A DNA stretch of 5,348 nt from Lachnospiraceae bacterium UBA3332 (lineage in GTDB: Bacteria; Bacillota; Clostridia; Lachnospirales; Lachnospiraceae). A program made the position numbers and the translations under genes. The notes beneath the pieces were generated by a model. It did no database searches. It saw nothing but the letters and a program-made list of their open reading frames with translations, and was not told the origin of the DNA. Location of the stretch: the NCBI GenBank assembly GCA_002361095.1, contig DERU01000018.1, positions 1-5,348 of the forward strand, written 5' to 3'. Below, in pieces: positions 1 through 5,348 of this stretch; the stretch's first letter is position 1; each line of letters starts with the position of its first letter.

Positions 1-95
1 GCTTCCACCCGGTCCGCGTGCCTGTCTCCCGCCTTGAACCGCTGCTGCCATTGGGGCTGAACTGGTTACTTTTCACGGAAATTCCCCGATTATGG
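1..95. other. unassigned left-edge sequence
   Basis: No gene can be named here. The first 60 bases are GC-rich (41 of 60 by hand count), unlike the AT-rich promoter region that follows, so they could be the edge of a neighbouring gene. Two readings stay open. On the + strand, the frame starting at base 3 has no stop until TAA at 129-131 and would be the last 42 codons of an upstream protein, but its translation matches nothing I recognise and its end runs through the promoter. On the - strand, a GTG at 76-74 preceded by GGGGA could begin a divergent gene running off the window (it would start MKSNQFSPNG). Neither is convincing. Confidence 0.25.
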
Positions 96-124
96 TTGCT
101 ATTTTGTCGATTCTCCGCTATAAT
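96..124 (+). promoter_or_regulatory. sigma-A-type promoter of the DUF969-DUF979 operon
   Basis: A TTGCTA hexamer (96-101, four of six matches to TTGACA) lies 17 bases ahead of a perfect TATAAT (119-124). Transcription would start near 130-132, leaving a leader of about 43 bases that carries the AAAGGAG ribosome site at 161-167 before the ATG at 174. No operator-like palindrome is evident around it, so how it is regulated cannot be read from the sequence. Confidence 0.75.
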
Positions 125-173
125 ACTTTAAAAAGACGCTGATTTAAAGCAGCAAAGCAGAAAGGAGTACCTA

Positions 174-848
174 ATGGAATACCTCAAACTCATCGGAATC
201 TTAATCATCATATTGGGATTCGCGCTGAAGCTGGACGTTTTGGCCGTTGTTTTGGTTGCCGGGATTGTGACCGGTCTTGTCTCCGGTCTGGATTTTATCC
301 ACATACTGGAAATTATCGGCTCTTCCTTTGTCGCCAACCGCCTGATGTCCATCTTCCTCATTATGTTTCCCGTCATCGCCATCATTGAGCGCTACGGCAT
401 GAAGGAACGCGCCGCTTACCTGATCGGGAAAATCAAAAACGCTTCGGCCGGAAAAGTGTTGTCCATCTGGATGGTCATCCGCTCGGTGGCATCGGCATTA
501 AACATCCGTATCGGAGGACACGTACAGTTTATCCGTCCCCTGATTCTGCCCATGACCACAGCGGCGGCACAGACCTCCAAGAAAGCCCCGCTTTCGGAAA
601 AGGAAGAGGAAAAAATCAAGGGGCTCTCCGCCGCCACCGAAAATTTCGGAAACTTTTTTGCACAAAACTGTTTTCCTGCCTCTGCCAGCGTCGTCCTGAT
701 CCAATCCGGTCTGGCGCTTGCCGGTTACGATGTGACACTGTCCGCCATCGCATCCTCCGCCATCTATGTAATGATCATTTCCATCATCCTGACCATTGTC
801 CAGGTACTCTTCTTTGACAGGCAGCTGAAAGGGGGCAGAAAGTCATGA
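174..848 (+). CDS. DUF969 family membrane protein, putative 5-oxoproline transporter subunit
   Basis: This is a 224-residue integral membrane protein of the DUF969 family. Hydrophobic segments lie at about residues 4-20, 22-39, 57-71, 96-106 and 189-214, with a less hydrophobic, possibly re-entrant stretch near 164-184. A charged cytoplasmic-looking loop (about 134-150, SKKAPLSEKEEEKIKG) splits the protein. Two stretches look conserved: GGHVQFIRPLILPM (114-127) and ENFGNFFAQNCFPASAS (156-172), polar and glycine-rich as expected for substrate or ion passage. The start is set by AAAGGAG at 161-167, six bases before the ATG. The stop overlaps the next start (ATGA, 845-848), so translation of the two is probably coupled. 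Family knowledge: DUF969 is found next to DUF979 and often pcp, and some annotation pipelines call the pair a 5-oxoproline transporter. The transport role and substrate are inferred from context, not shown by the sequence. Confidence 0.88.
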   Translation: MEYLKLIGILIIILGFALKLDVLAVVLVAGIVTGLVSGLDFIHILEIIGSSFVANRLMSIFLIMFPVIAIIERYGMKERAAYLIGKIKNASAGKVLSIWMVIRSVASALNIRIGGHVQFIRPLILPMTTAAAQTSKKAPLSEKEEEKIKGLSAATENFGNFFAQNCFPASASVVLIQSGLALAGYDVTLSAIASSAIYVMIISIILTIVQVLFFDRQLKGGRKS

Positions 849-1804
849 CAAATTTTTTAGGAATTTATTTTCCCGAATTTTTCTATGTTCTCTGCGGTTT
901 GGTCTGTTTTGACACCGCTTTGCGCGCAAGAAAAAACGATTCGGCCAAACTCGGCACCATTCTGTTTTGGACGCTGACCGGCCTTATTTTCATGCTGGGT
1001 AAGATCCTTCCCCCGGCCGTTGTGGGCGGAATGCTGGTCATCATGGGATGCCTCACCGTCACAAAGCAGGTGAAAATCGGCAAATTCACAGAATCCACGC
1101 CAAAATCCCGTCAGGCTGCCAGCGAACGGATCGGAACCAAAATTTTCCTGCCTGCACTGGCCGTGGGCCTGATTGCACTGGCGCTCTCCTTTGTGAAGTA
1201 CAACGTGGAAAAAGACGGGGTGGTCACCCCCACAGCCTTAAACGGCGCCATCATGACGGGTGTTGCCTGCGTGATCGCTTTTGTCCTGGCTATCGTCATC
1301 TGTAAACCCAAGGTTTCGGAAACCAGGGAGGATACTTCCCGTCTTCTGATGCAGGTAGGGGCCGCCTGCCTGCTTCCGCAGCTTTTGGGCGCACTTGGCA
1401 GCGTGTTCTCGGAGGCAGGCGTGGGCAATGTGATTTCCGGGATGATTTCCGCTATTGTGCCCAGCGGCAATATTCTGGTCGGCGTCATCGTCTACGTCCT
1501 GGGCATGGTCATTTTCACAATGATCATGGGCAACGCTTTTGCCGCTTTCACAGTCATTACTGCCGGAATCGGTGTTCCCTTCGTCATTATGCAGGGCGGT
1601 AATCCTGCCATCATCGGCGCGTTGGGTATGACGGCAGGTTACTGTGGTACCCTGATGACTCCTATGGCGGCAAACTTTAATATCGTGCCCTGCGCGGTAC
1701 TGGAAACCAGGGACACCAAATGGGCGGTTATCAAGGCACAGCTGCCGATGGCGCTGGTTATGATCGTGGTACATATCATTTTAATGCTGGTTCTCGGTTT
1801 TTAG
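845..1804 (+). CDS. DUF979 family membrane protein, putative 5-oxoproline transporter subunit
   Basis: This 319-residue, very hydrophobic protein has about ten membrane segments, near residues 7-26, 36-52, 56-74, 99-117, 133-153, 167-186, 192-206, 209-228, 231-249 and 297-318. A glycine/proline-rich stretch, GMTAGYCGTLMTPMAANFN (261-279), resembles the broken or re-entrant helices of secondary transporters of the ion-transporter type; GNAFAAFTVITAGIG (229-243) is another likely core motif. There is no signal peptide beyond the first membrane helix and no ATP-binding domain, so a secondary carrier is more likely than an ABC system. The ATG overlaps the DUF969 stop and has GGGGG at 831-835 nine bases upstream. 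Together with DUF969 it plausibly forms one transporter split over two chains. No terminator follows, so read-through into pcp is likely. Family membership is secure; the substrate is inferred from pcp. Confidence 0.88.
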   Translation: MTNFLGIYFPEFFYVLCGLVCFDTALRARKNDSAKLGTILFWTLTGLIFMLGKILPPAVVGGMLVIMGCLTVTKQVKIGKFTESTPKSRQAASERIGTKIFLPALAVGLIALALSFVKYNVEKDGVVTPTALNGAIMTGVACVIAFVLAIVICKPKVSETREDTSRLLMQVGAACLLPQLLGALGSVFSEAGVGNVISGMISAIVPSGNILVGVIVYVLGMVIFTMIMGNAFAAFTVITAGIGVPFVIMQGGNPAIIGALGMTAGYCGTLMTPMAANFNIVPCAVLETRDTKWAVIKAQLPMALVMIVVHIILMLVLGF

Positions 1805-1842
1805 CATATCCAAAAAAACATGATATTTCCGATCTTACGAAA

Positions 1843-1901
1843 AGGAAGGAGTGATTTCTTCCGTATAATCGGCAAAAAATGCCCGCAAAACGGGCAGGGG
1901 G
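1843..1901 (+). promoter_or_regulatory. structured leader of pcp: two hairpins, lone -10 box, ribosome site
   Basis: The 104 bases between the DUF979 stop and the pcp start hold several signals. AGGAAGGAG (1843-1851) is a strong Shine-Dalgarno-like sequence with no usual start codon 5-10 bases after it. It can pair with TTCTTCC (1856-1862) to form a seven-pair stem with one G-T pair. TATAAT at 1864-1869 is a perfect -10 hexamer but has no matching -35 box at 16-18 bases. GCCCG/CGGGC (1881-1885/1891-1895) forms a perfect five-pair stem around CAAAA, directly ahead of AGGGGG (1896-1901), the likely ribosome site for the GTG at 1909. An extra start of transcription near 1876 is possible but weakly supported. 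Confidence 0.35.
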
Positions 1902-1908
1902 TATTTAC

Positions 1909-2550
1909 GTGAAAATTTTAGTCACCGGATTTGATCCTTTCGGCGGGGAAACCATAAATCCCGCCCTTGAAACCGTTAAAAGACTGCCCGATACCATTGC
2001 GGGCGCACAGATTATAAAGCTGGAAATCCCCACCGTCTGTCATAAATCCCTTCGGGTGATTGACGAAGCCATCTCCCGGTACGACCCGGATGTGATTCTA
2101 TCCGTCGGGCAGGCGGGAGGCCGACCCGATATCACCGTGGAGCGCGTGGGCATCAATGTGGATGACTGCCGTATTCCCGATAATGAGGGCAATCAGCCCA
2201 TCGACGAACCGATCTTTGCAGACGGCCCTGCCGCCTATTTTGTCACACTCCCCATCAAGGCGATGGTACAACGGATACAGGAAAAAGGGATCCCAGCTTC
2301 CGTTTCCAACACGGCCGGGACTTTTGTCTGCAACCATGTCACCTATGGGGTCTGTCATTTGACCGCCACCAAATATCCCGGAAAGCGGAGCGGTTTCATC
2401 CATATCCCTTACCTTCCCACGCAGGCGGTGGACAAAAAGAACATGCCCTCCATGTCTCAGGAAATGCTGCTGGAAGGTATATCGGCCGCCATTGAAGCGA
2501 TCGCAGACACCAGGGAAGATCTCAAAGTAACCGGAGGGACCACCCACTGA
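1909..2550 (+). CDS. pcp: pyrrolidone-carboxylate peptidase (pyroglutamyl-peptidase I)
   Basis: This cytoplasmic cysteine peptidase of family C15 removes N-terminal pyroglutamate (5-oxoproline) from peptides. From the GTG start the protein has 213 residues, close to the usual 215, and begins MKILVTGFDPFGGE, the family's standard N-terminus. The catalytic triad is visible: E78 (in TVERVGIN), C141 (in NTAGTFVCNH) and H165 (in GFIHIPYLP), each three residues lower than Glu81, Cys144 and His168 of the Bacillus enzyme. An ATG at 1879 in the same frame would add ten residues, but it lies inside a hairpin, lacks a well-spaced ribosome site and extends beyond the family N-terminus. GTG at 1909, seven bases after AGGGGG, is preferred. 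The gene follows the DUF969/DUF979 pair without an intervening terminator and ends 46 bases before a strong hairpin. Function is confident. Confidence 0.96.
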   Translation: MKILVTGFDPFGGETINPALETVKRLPDTIAGAQIIKLEIPTVCHKSLRVIDEAISRYDPDVILSVGQAGGRPDITVERVGINVDDCRIPDNEGNQPIDEPIFADGPAAYFVTLPIKAMVQRIQEKGIPASVSNTAGTFVCNHVTYGVCHLTATKYPGKRSGFIHIPYLPTQAVDKKNMPSMSQEMLLEGISAAIEAIADTREDLKVTGGTTH

Positions 2551-2595
2551 TTTACCGAATCCTGACCCGGAACATGTTTGAAAAATACTCTGACA

Positions 2596-2640
2596 GAAGC
2601 GGCACATCTGCAAAATGTGCCGCTTTCCTATCTTTCCTGT
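2596..2640 (+). terminator. rho-independent terminator between convergent pcp and aldo/keto reductase genes
   Basis: A perfect 11-pair stem, AAGCGGCACAT (2597-2607) with ATGTGCCGCTT (2615-2625), extends by one G-T pair at 2596/2626 around the seven-base loop CTGCAAA. On the + strand it is followed by the T-rich TTTCCTATCTTTCC. It lies 46 bases after the pcp stop. On the - strand the same stem comes about 20 bases after the reductase stop, with a T run (GAGTATTTTT) only after a gap of several bases, so it probably also stops the opposing transcript, less efficiently. Confidence 0.85.
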
Positions 2641-2644
2641 TTCC

Positions 2645-3775
2645 TTACCCGTTCATTTTTTCGGAAAAGTCCGCCATTGCTTCCGAAATCTTAATCTGTT
2701 GCGGGCATACTTTTTCACAGCTTCTACATCCCACGCAGGCGGACGGCTGCTTTTCTTTCGGAACCGCCATCATTGCCATGGGCGCGATAAAACCGCCGCC
2801 GGTAAAACTATGTTCGTTGTAAAGTTCCAGAAGCATCGGAATGTCCAGTCCTTTGGGACAATGGGCGGTACAATACCGGCAGGCCGTACAGGGTAACACG
2901 CCCTGCAGCATGCCGTCCGCAACGGAAAACAAAGTATCCATCTCGGTTTGACCCAACGGTTTTTCGGTTTCGAAAGTATGGATATTTTCCTGCATCTGCC
3001 CAAAATCAGACATACCGGAAAGGACTACCGTCACATCCGGAATTGTCTGTAAAAACCGAAACGCCCATGCCGCAGTCCCTTCATCCGGCCGCAGTCTGCG
3101 CAGCCTGTCGGCATCTTTTTCCAAAAGCTTTGCCAGCTTTCCGCCCCGGAGCGGTTCCATCACCCAGACCGGTATGTGATAAGACCGCAGAAGTTCCACC
3201 TTCTCCTTTGCATCCTGGAAAGACCAGTCCACATAGTTGAGCTGAATCTGGCCAAATTCCATATCTTTTCCGTAAGCCTCCAGAAAGCGCTTCATTACCT
3301 CATAATTTCCATGGGCAGAGAAACCAAGATGCCGAATCCGCCCGTTCTTCTTCTGCTCCATCAGATAGGCATGAATTTTGTACGTTTCATCCAGATAGGC
3401 GTCGATGTTCATCTCACAGACATTATGGAACAGATAGAAATCAAAATATCCGGTCTTACATTTTTCCAGCTGCTTTTCAAAAATCTCCTGTACTTTCGGC
3501 ATATTGGAAAGATCGTATCCCGGAAACTTTGTGGCAAGAAAATAGCTTTCCCGGGAATATTGGGACAGTGCCTTTCCCATGACCGTCTCCGAATTCCCCT
3601 CATGATATCCCCATGCCGTGTCAAAATAATTGACGCCATGGGCCATGGCATAATCCACCATCTCCTGTGTGGCGGCTTCGTCAATTTTGGCATCGTTACC
3701 GTCCACCACCGGCAGACGCATACACCCCATCCCAAGCGCCGATATCCGTAACCCCTGAAACTCTTTATAAATCAT
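2645..3775 (-). CDS. aldo/keto reductase with C-terminal 2x[4Fe-4S] ferredoxin domain
   Basis: This is a 376-residue soluble oxidoreductase. The N-terminal two thirds are an aldo/keto reductase barrel with the catalytic tetrad D52, Y57, K83 and H117 all present (NYFDTAWGYHEG, LATKFPG, YLFHN). The C-terminal part (about 290-376) has two CxxCxxCxxxCP motifs, C296-C299-C302-C306 and C347-C350-C353-C357, each typical of a [4Fe-4S] cluster. This fused architecture is common in anaerobic Clostridia; such proteins are usually annotated only as aldo/keto reductases, and their electron partner is uncertain (NAD(P)H, ferredoxin or both). The ATG has GAGG (complement of 3782-3785) about six bases upstream. 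It is on the same strand as, and 125 bases after, rhaD, with a repeat element between. Reduction of L-lactaldehyde from the rhamnose pathway is a possible role but rests only on proximity. Confidence 0.9.
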   Translation of the reverse strand: MIYKEFQGLRISALGMGCMRLPVVDGNDAKIDEAATQEMVDYAMAHGVNYFDTAWGYHEGNSETVMGKALSQYSRESYFLATKFPGYDLSNMPKVQEIFEKQLEKCKTGYFDFYLFHNVCEMNIDAYLDETYKIHAYLMEQKKNGRIRHLGFSAHGNYEVMKRFLEAYGKDMEFGQIQLNYVDWSFQDAKEKVELLRSYHIPVWVMEPLRGGKLAKLLEKDADRLRRLRPDEGTAAWAFRFLQTIPDVTVVLSGMSDFGQMQENIHTFETEKPLGQTEMDTLFSVADGMLQGVLPCTACRYCTAHCPKGLDIPMLLELYNEHSFTGGGFIAPMAMMAVPKEKQPSACVGCRSCEKVCPQQIKISEAMADFSEKMNG

Positions 3776-3790
3776 ATTTTACCTCATTTC

Positions 3791-3888
3791 CGCGCTGCTT
3801 TACTGCACAAAGCCATACATGGCTTACGAGTTTGTGGCAAGCAACGCGCAGACACAAACCTCGCGATTGAAAATTTCAATTTTCAATC
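3791..3888. repeat. intergenic nested inverted-repeat element
   Basis: Almost the whole gap between rhaD and the reductase is made of inverted repeats. CGCGCTGCTT (3791-3800) pairs with AAGCAACGCG (3839-3848) at nine of ten positions. Inside it, CACAAA (3806-3811) pairs with TTTGTG (3831-3836), and AGCCAT-AC-ATGGCT (3811-3824) is a perfect small palindrome. The same TTTGTG, extended to CGAGTTTGTG (3827-3836), can instead pair with CACAAACCTCG (3853-3863) with one bulged base. A perfect 11-base inverted repeat with a two-base centre follows: GATTGAAAATT (3865-3875) and AATTTTCAATC (3878-3888). This compactness suggests a dispersed palindromic repeat, REP- or MITE-like, of a kind seen between genes in Lachnospiraceae. 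It has no transposase. The copy number cannot be judged from one window. A transcript attenuator is the alternative. Confidence 0.6.
3824..3886 (-). other. possible 20-codon reading frame inside the repeat
   Basis: Directly after the rhaD stop the - strand reads GGGGAGGAGG (complement of 3891-3900), as strong a ribosome-binding sequence as any in the window, followed after AAGA by TTG (3886-3884). That frame runs 20 codons, MKIEIFNREVCVCALLATNS, to TAA at 3826-3824. It matches no protein family I can name and its sequence is dictated by the palindromes, so it is more likely a by-product of the repeat than a gene. It is recorded because the ribosome site otherwise serves no obvious start codon. 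Confidence 0.12.
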
Positions 3889-3900
3889 TTCCTCCTCCCC

Positions 3901-4725
3901 TTACTTTTCGTATAAAAATTGTTCCGGCAGTTCCACTTGAAAAGCGGCGGCCAAATCCCGGAAATTTTGCGGTGTGATCGTCTGGCGCTTATCCGGACGC
4001 ATGGAAAGCATTTTCACCAAAATTTCCGCCGCCTTTTCCACCGTATGGGCAAGGCCGAAGGTAAGATCAAAATCCTCCCCCGCGCAGAACATGCCATGGT
4101 GCGCCCAGACAGCCACATCATAATTTTCCATCAGTCTGCTGGTCGCCACCGCAATGTCACGACCGCCCGGCACCATCCACTCCACCACCCCGATACCGTC
4201 CGGGAATACCACCGGACATTCGGTGGCCATCTCCCACAGTTCGCGGGTAAACACCTCGTCCTTGAGGGGCAGCACAAACGTCAGCGCGATCAGGTTGGTG
4301 GCATGACAATGATAAACCACCCGGTATTTCCCGTCCCGCTTTTTTTTCACATCCAGATTCATCAGATGGCTGGGCAGTTCGCTGGTGGGCCTGCCCCCGT
4401 TTACCAGCCCCCAAACCTTACGGTAATTTTCCCCCGTCCCGTCCACTTCAATGATACCGATGGAATCCTCAGGGTCATGCATCACATTGCGAAAATATTT
4501 GCCGCTGCCCGTCACCAAAAAATATTCGCCCGCCAACCCCGGAACCGATGTCCCGATGGGCTGCCACACACCGTCCGGACGCAAACCATCCCGGACGCTG
4601 TCGATTTCTTCCGCTTTGATACGGTAACTCAAATTGCCGCCGTTTCTCTCATGCCAGCCCTGCTCCCAGCCGTCATTCGCCATGCGGATAAAGCCTTTCA
4701 TAAATTCTGCTTCCAGCATTTTCAT
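3901..4725 (-). CDS. rhaD: rhamnulose-1-phosphate aldolase
   Basis: This class II, zinc-dependent cytoplasmic aldolase splits L-rhamnulose 1-phosphate into dihydroxyacetone phosphate and L-lactaldehyde. From the chosen ATG it has 274 residues, the same length as the E. coli enzyme. The zinc-binding histidines are H139 and H141 (YHCHATN) and H210 (WAHHGMF), two residues lower than E. coli His141, His143 and His212. The catalytic glutamate is E116 in GGRPTSELPSH. The N-terminal WHERNGGNLSYR (24-35) and LVTGSGKYFRN (70-80) are phosphate-site-type motifs of the aldolase/epimerase family. The frame stays open back to 4806, but that would overlap rhaA by about 55 bases. The ATG at 4725 has AAGGGG nine bases upstream (complement of 4735-4740) and gives the family N-terminus. 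It lies 26 bases after rhaA and is surely cotranscribed with it. Confidence 0.97.
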   Translation of the reverse strand: MKMLEAEFMKGFIRMANDGWEQGWHERNGGNLSYRIKAEEIDSVRDGLRPDGVWQPIGTSVPGLAGEYFLVTGSGKYFRNVMHDPEDSIGIIEVDGTGENYRKVWGLVNGGRPTSELPSHLMNLDVKKKRDGKYRVVYHCHATNLIALTFVLPLKDEVFTRELWEMATECPVVFPDGIGVVEWMVPGGRDIAVATSRLMENYDVAVWAHHGMFCAGEDFDLTFGLAHTVEKAAEILVKMLSMRPDKRQTITPQNFRDLAAAFQVELPEQFLYEK

Positions 4726-4751
4726 ACCGCTGTTCCCCTTTCTTCTGATAG

Positions 4752-5348
4752 CTAGCAGCGAGTGCTCAGCACCTCGCGCTCGTACCGCTCGATCTCCCCG
4801 AACCATGCGCCGTCCGCCGGGACGCCGCAGACCTCGCAGTAGCGGTTCCAGACATCGCCGAACGGCATCGTCTTGAGCTCCTCCTGGCGCACCATCAGCT
4901 CCGTCATCCGGTTCTCGTCCTGCAGCGTTTTCAGCTCCTCATGCGGCGCAAGCAGCGCCTGCAGCAGTGCCTTCTGGAAATTGCGGAAGCCCACCGTCCA
5001 CGCGGAGATCCGGTTGATCCCTGCATCAAAATAGTCCAGTGCCAGCTTCACACGGCCATCCAGCCCGCCGCAGCGCACGACCTCCTTCGCAATCTCCCGC
5101 GTCTCGTCGTCAAAGAGCACCACATGGTCCGAATCCCAGCGCACCGGGCGCGTCACATGCAGCGCGATCTCCGGGAAGAACGCGAGCAGCGCCGGAATCT
5201 TGTCCGACACCATCTCCGTCGGATGATAATGTCCGTTGTCCATCAGCGGAATGCACTTTTCCTTGTTCATCGCCGCGTAGGACAGCGCAAACTCCGCGCT
5301 TCCCGCCGTGTACGCCTCCACGCCGATGCCGAACACCTTCGACTCCAC
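4752..5348 (-). CDS. rhaA: L-rhamnose isomerase, C-terminal part (5' end outside window)
   Basis: This enzyme interconverts L-rhamnose and L-rhamnulose in the cytoplasm, the first step of rhamnose breakdown. Only the last 198 codons are present, against about 420 for the full protein; the GTG at the window edge is an internal valine codon in VESKVFGIG, not a start. Metal-binding residues of the active site are in view: E2 (ESK), D37 and H40 (MDNGH), H64 (LHVTRPVRWDSDH), D72 and D74 in that same block, and D105 (LDYFDAGINR), matching the known E. coli set around Glu234, Asp267, His270, His294, Asp302, Asp304 and Asp334. The end, YEREVLSTRC, is family-like, so the 3' end is intact. The segment is clearly richer in GC than rhaD next to it (hand-counted 60-base samples mostly 67-70%, one 50%, against 50-58%). 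Confidence 0.97.
   Translation of the reverse strand: MESKVFGIGVEAYTAGSAEFALSYAAMNKEKCIPLMDNGHYHPTEMVSDKIPALLAFFPEIALHVTRPVRWDSDHVVLFDDETREIAKEVVRCGGLDGRVKLALDYFDAGINRISAWTVGFRNFQKALLQALLAPHEELKTLQDENRMTELMVRQEELKTMPFGDVWNRYCEVCGVPADGAWFGEIERYEREVLSTRC

Noticed and set aside
1238..1774. - strand open frame (178 codons) opposite DUF979
   Set aside because: Its product is dominated by His, Asp, Gln and Asn, the usual reverse image of a hydrophobic membrane protein gene; it has no family match and no ribosome site of note.
2098..2613. - strand open frame (171 codons) opposite pcp
   Set aside because: It begins inside the terminator hairpin and covers a confident peptidase gene; the product resembles no known family.
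3791..3888. CRISPR array or small structured riboswitch
   Set aside because: There are no regularly spaced identical direct repeats with spacers, and the palindromes do not match any riboswitch layout I know.
3919..4755. Long + strand open frame (278 codons) opposite rhaD
   Set aside because: It lies wholly antisense to a gene with complete catalytic residues; its product is rich in His, Arg and Pro in low-complexity fashion, has no recognisable domain, and arises from the codon bias of rhaD.
4726..4806. Extended N-terminus of rhaD beginning at 4806
   Set aside because: It would overlap the end of rhaA, adds 27 residues absent from the family, and has no ribosome site, whereas ATG 4725 gives the E. 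coli length of 274 with a usable site.
5346..5348. GTG at the right edge as the start of rhaA
   Set aside because: It is an internal valine codon just before the ESK metal-site motif; about half of the protein lies outside the window.

Overview
The window looks like the chromosome of a low-to-mid-GC anaerobic Firmicute, most likely a gut Clostridia/Lachnospiraceae-type bacterium. The grounds are strong AGGAGG-like ribosome sites, consensus sigma-A-type promoter elements, a ferredoxin-type aldo/keto reductase, and a rhamnose pathway of the aldolase type. The family-level assignment is inference from gene content and style, not from a marker gene.

Left half (+ strand): after about 95 bases with no assignable gene there is a good promoter (TTGCTA, 17-base spacer, TATAAT). 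It drives a DUF969 membrane protein and a DUF979 membrane protein joined by an ATGA overlap. A 104-base leader with two small hairpins follows, then pyrrolidone-carboxylate (pyroglutamyl) peptidase. The three genes form a known type of cluster. The two membrane proteins are thought to make up a two-part transporter for 5-oxoproline or a related compound, and the peptidase releases 5-oxoproline from peptide N-termini in the cytoplasm. A strong hairpin terminator at about 2596-2626 closes the unit.

Right half (- strand, read from right to left): the 3' part of rhaA (L-rhamnose isomerase, cut by the window edge), then rhaD (rhamnulose-1-phosphate aldolase, complete, 274 residues) 26 bases later. 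Next come about 125 bases dominated by nested inverted repeats, then an aldo/keto reductase with a C-terminal 2x[4Fe-4S] ferredoxin domain, which runs convergently into the same terminator. RhaA and RhaD take L-rhamnose to dihydroxyacetone phosphate and L-lactaldehyde. The kinase step (rhaB) is not in view. The reductase is a possible, unproven, outlet for the lactaldehyde.

The least ordinary items are the compact inverted-repeat element between rhaD and the reductase, which has two mutually exclusive hairpins and sits beside a strong ribosome-binding-like sequence with no standard gene. There is also a sharp rise in GC content at the rhaD/rhaA boundary, and a structured leader ahead of pcp. 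I see no CRISPR array, tRNA, rRNA, insertion sequence or wholly new system.
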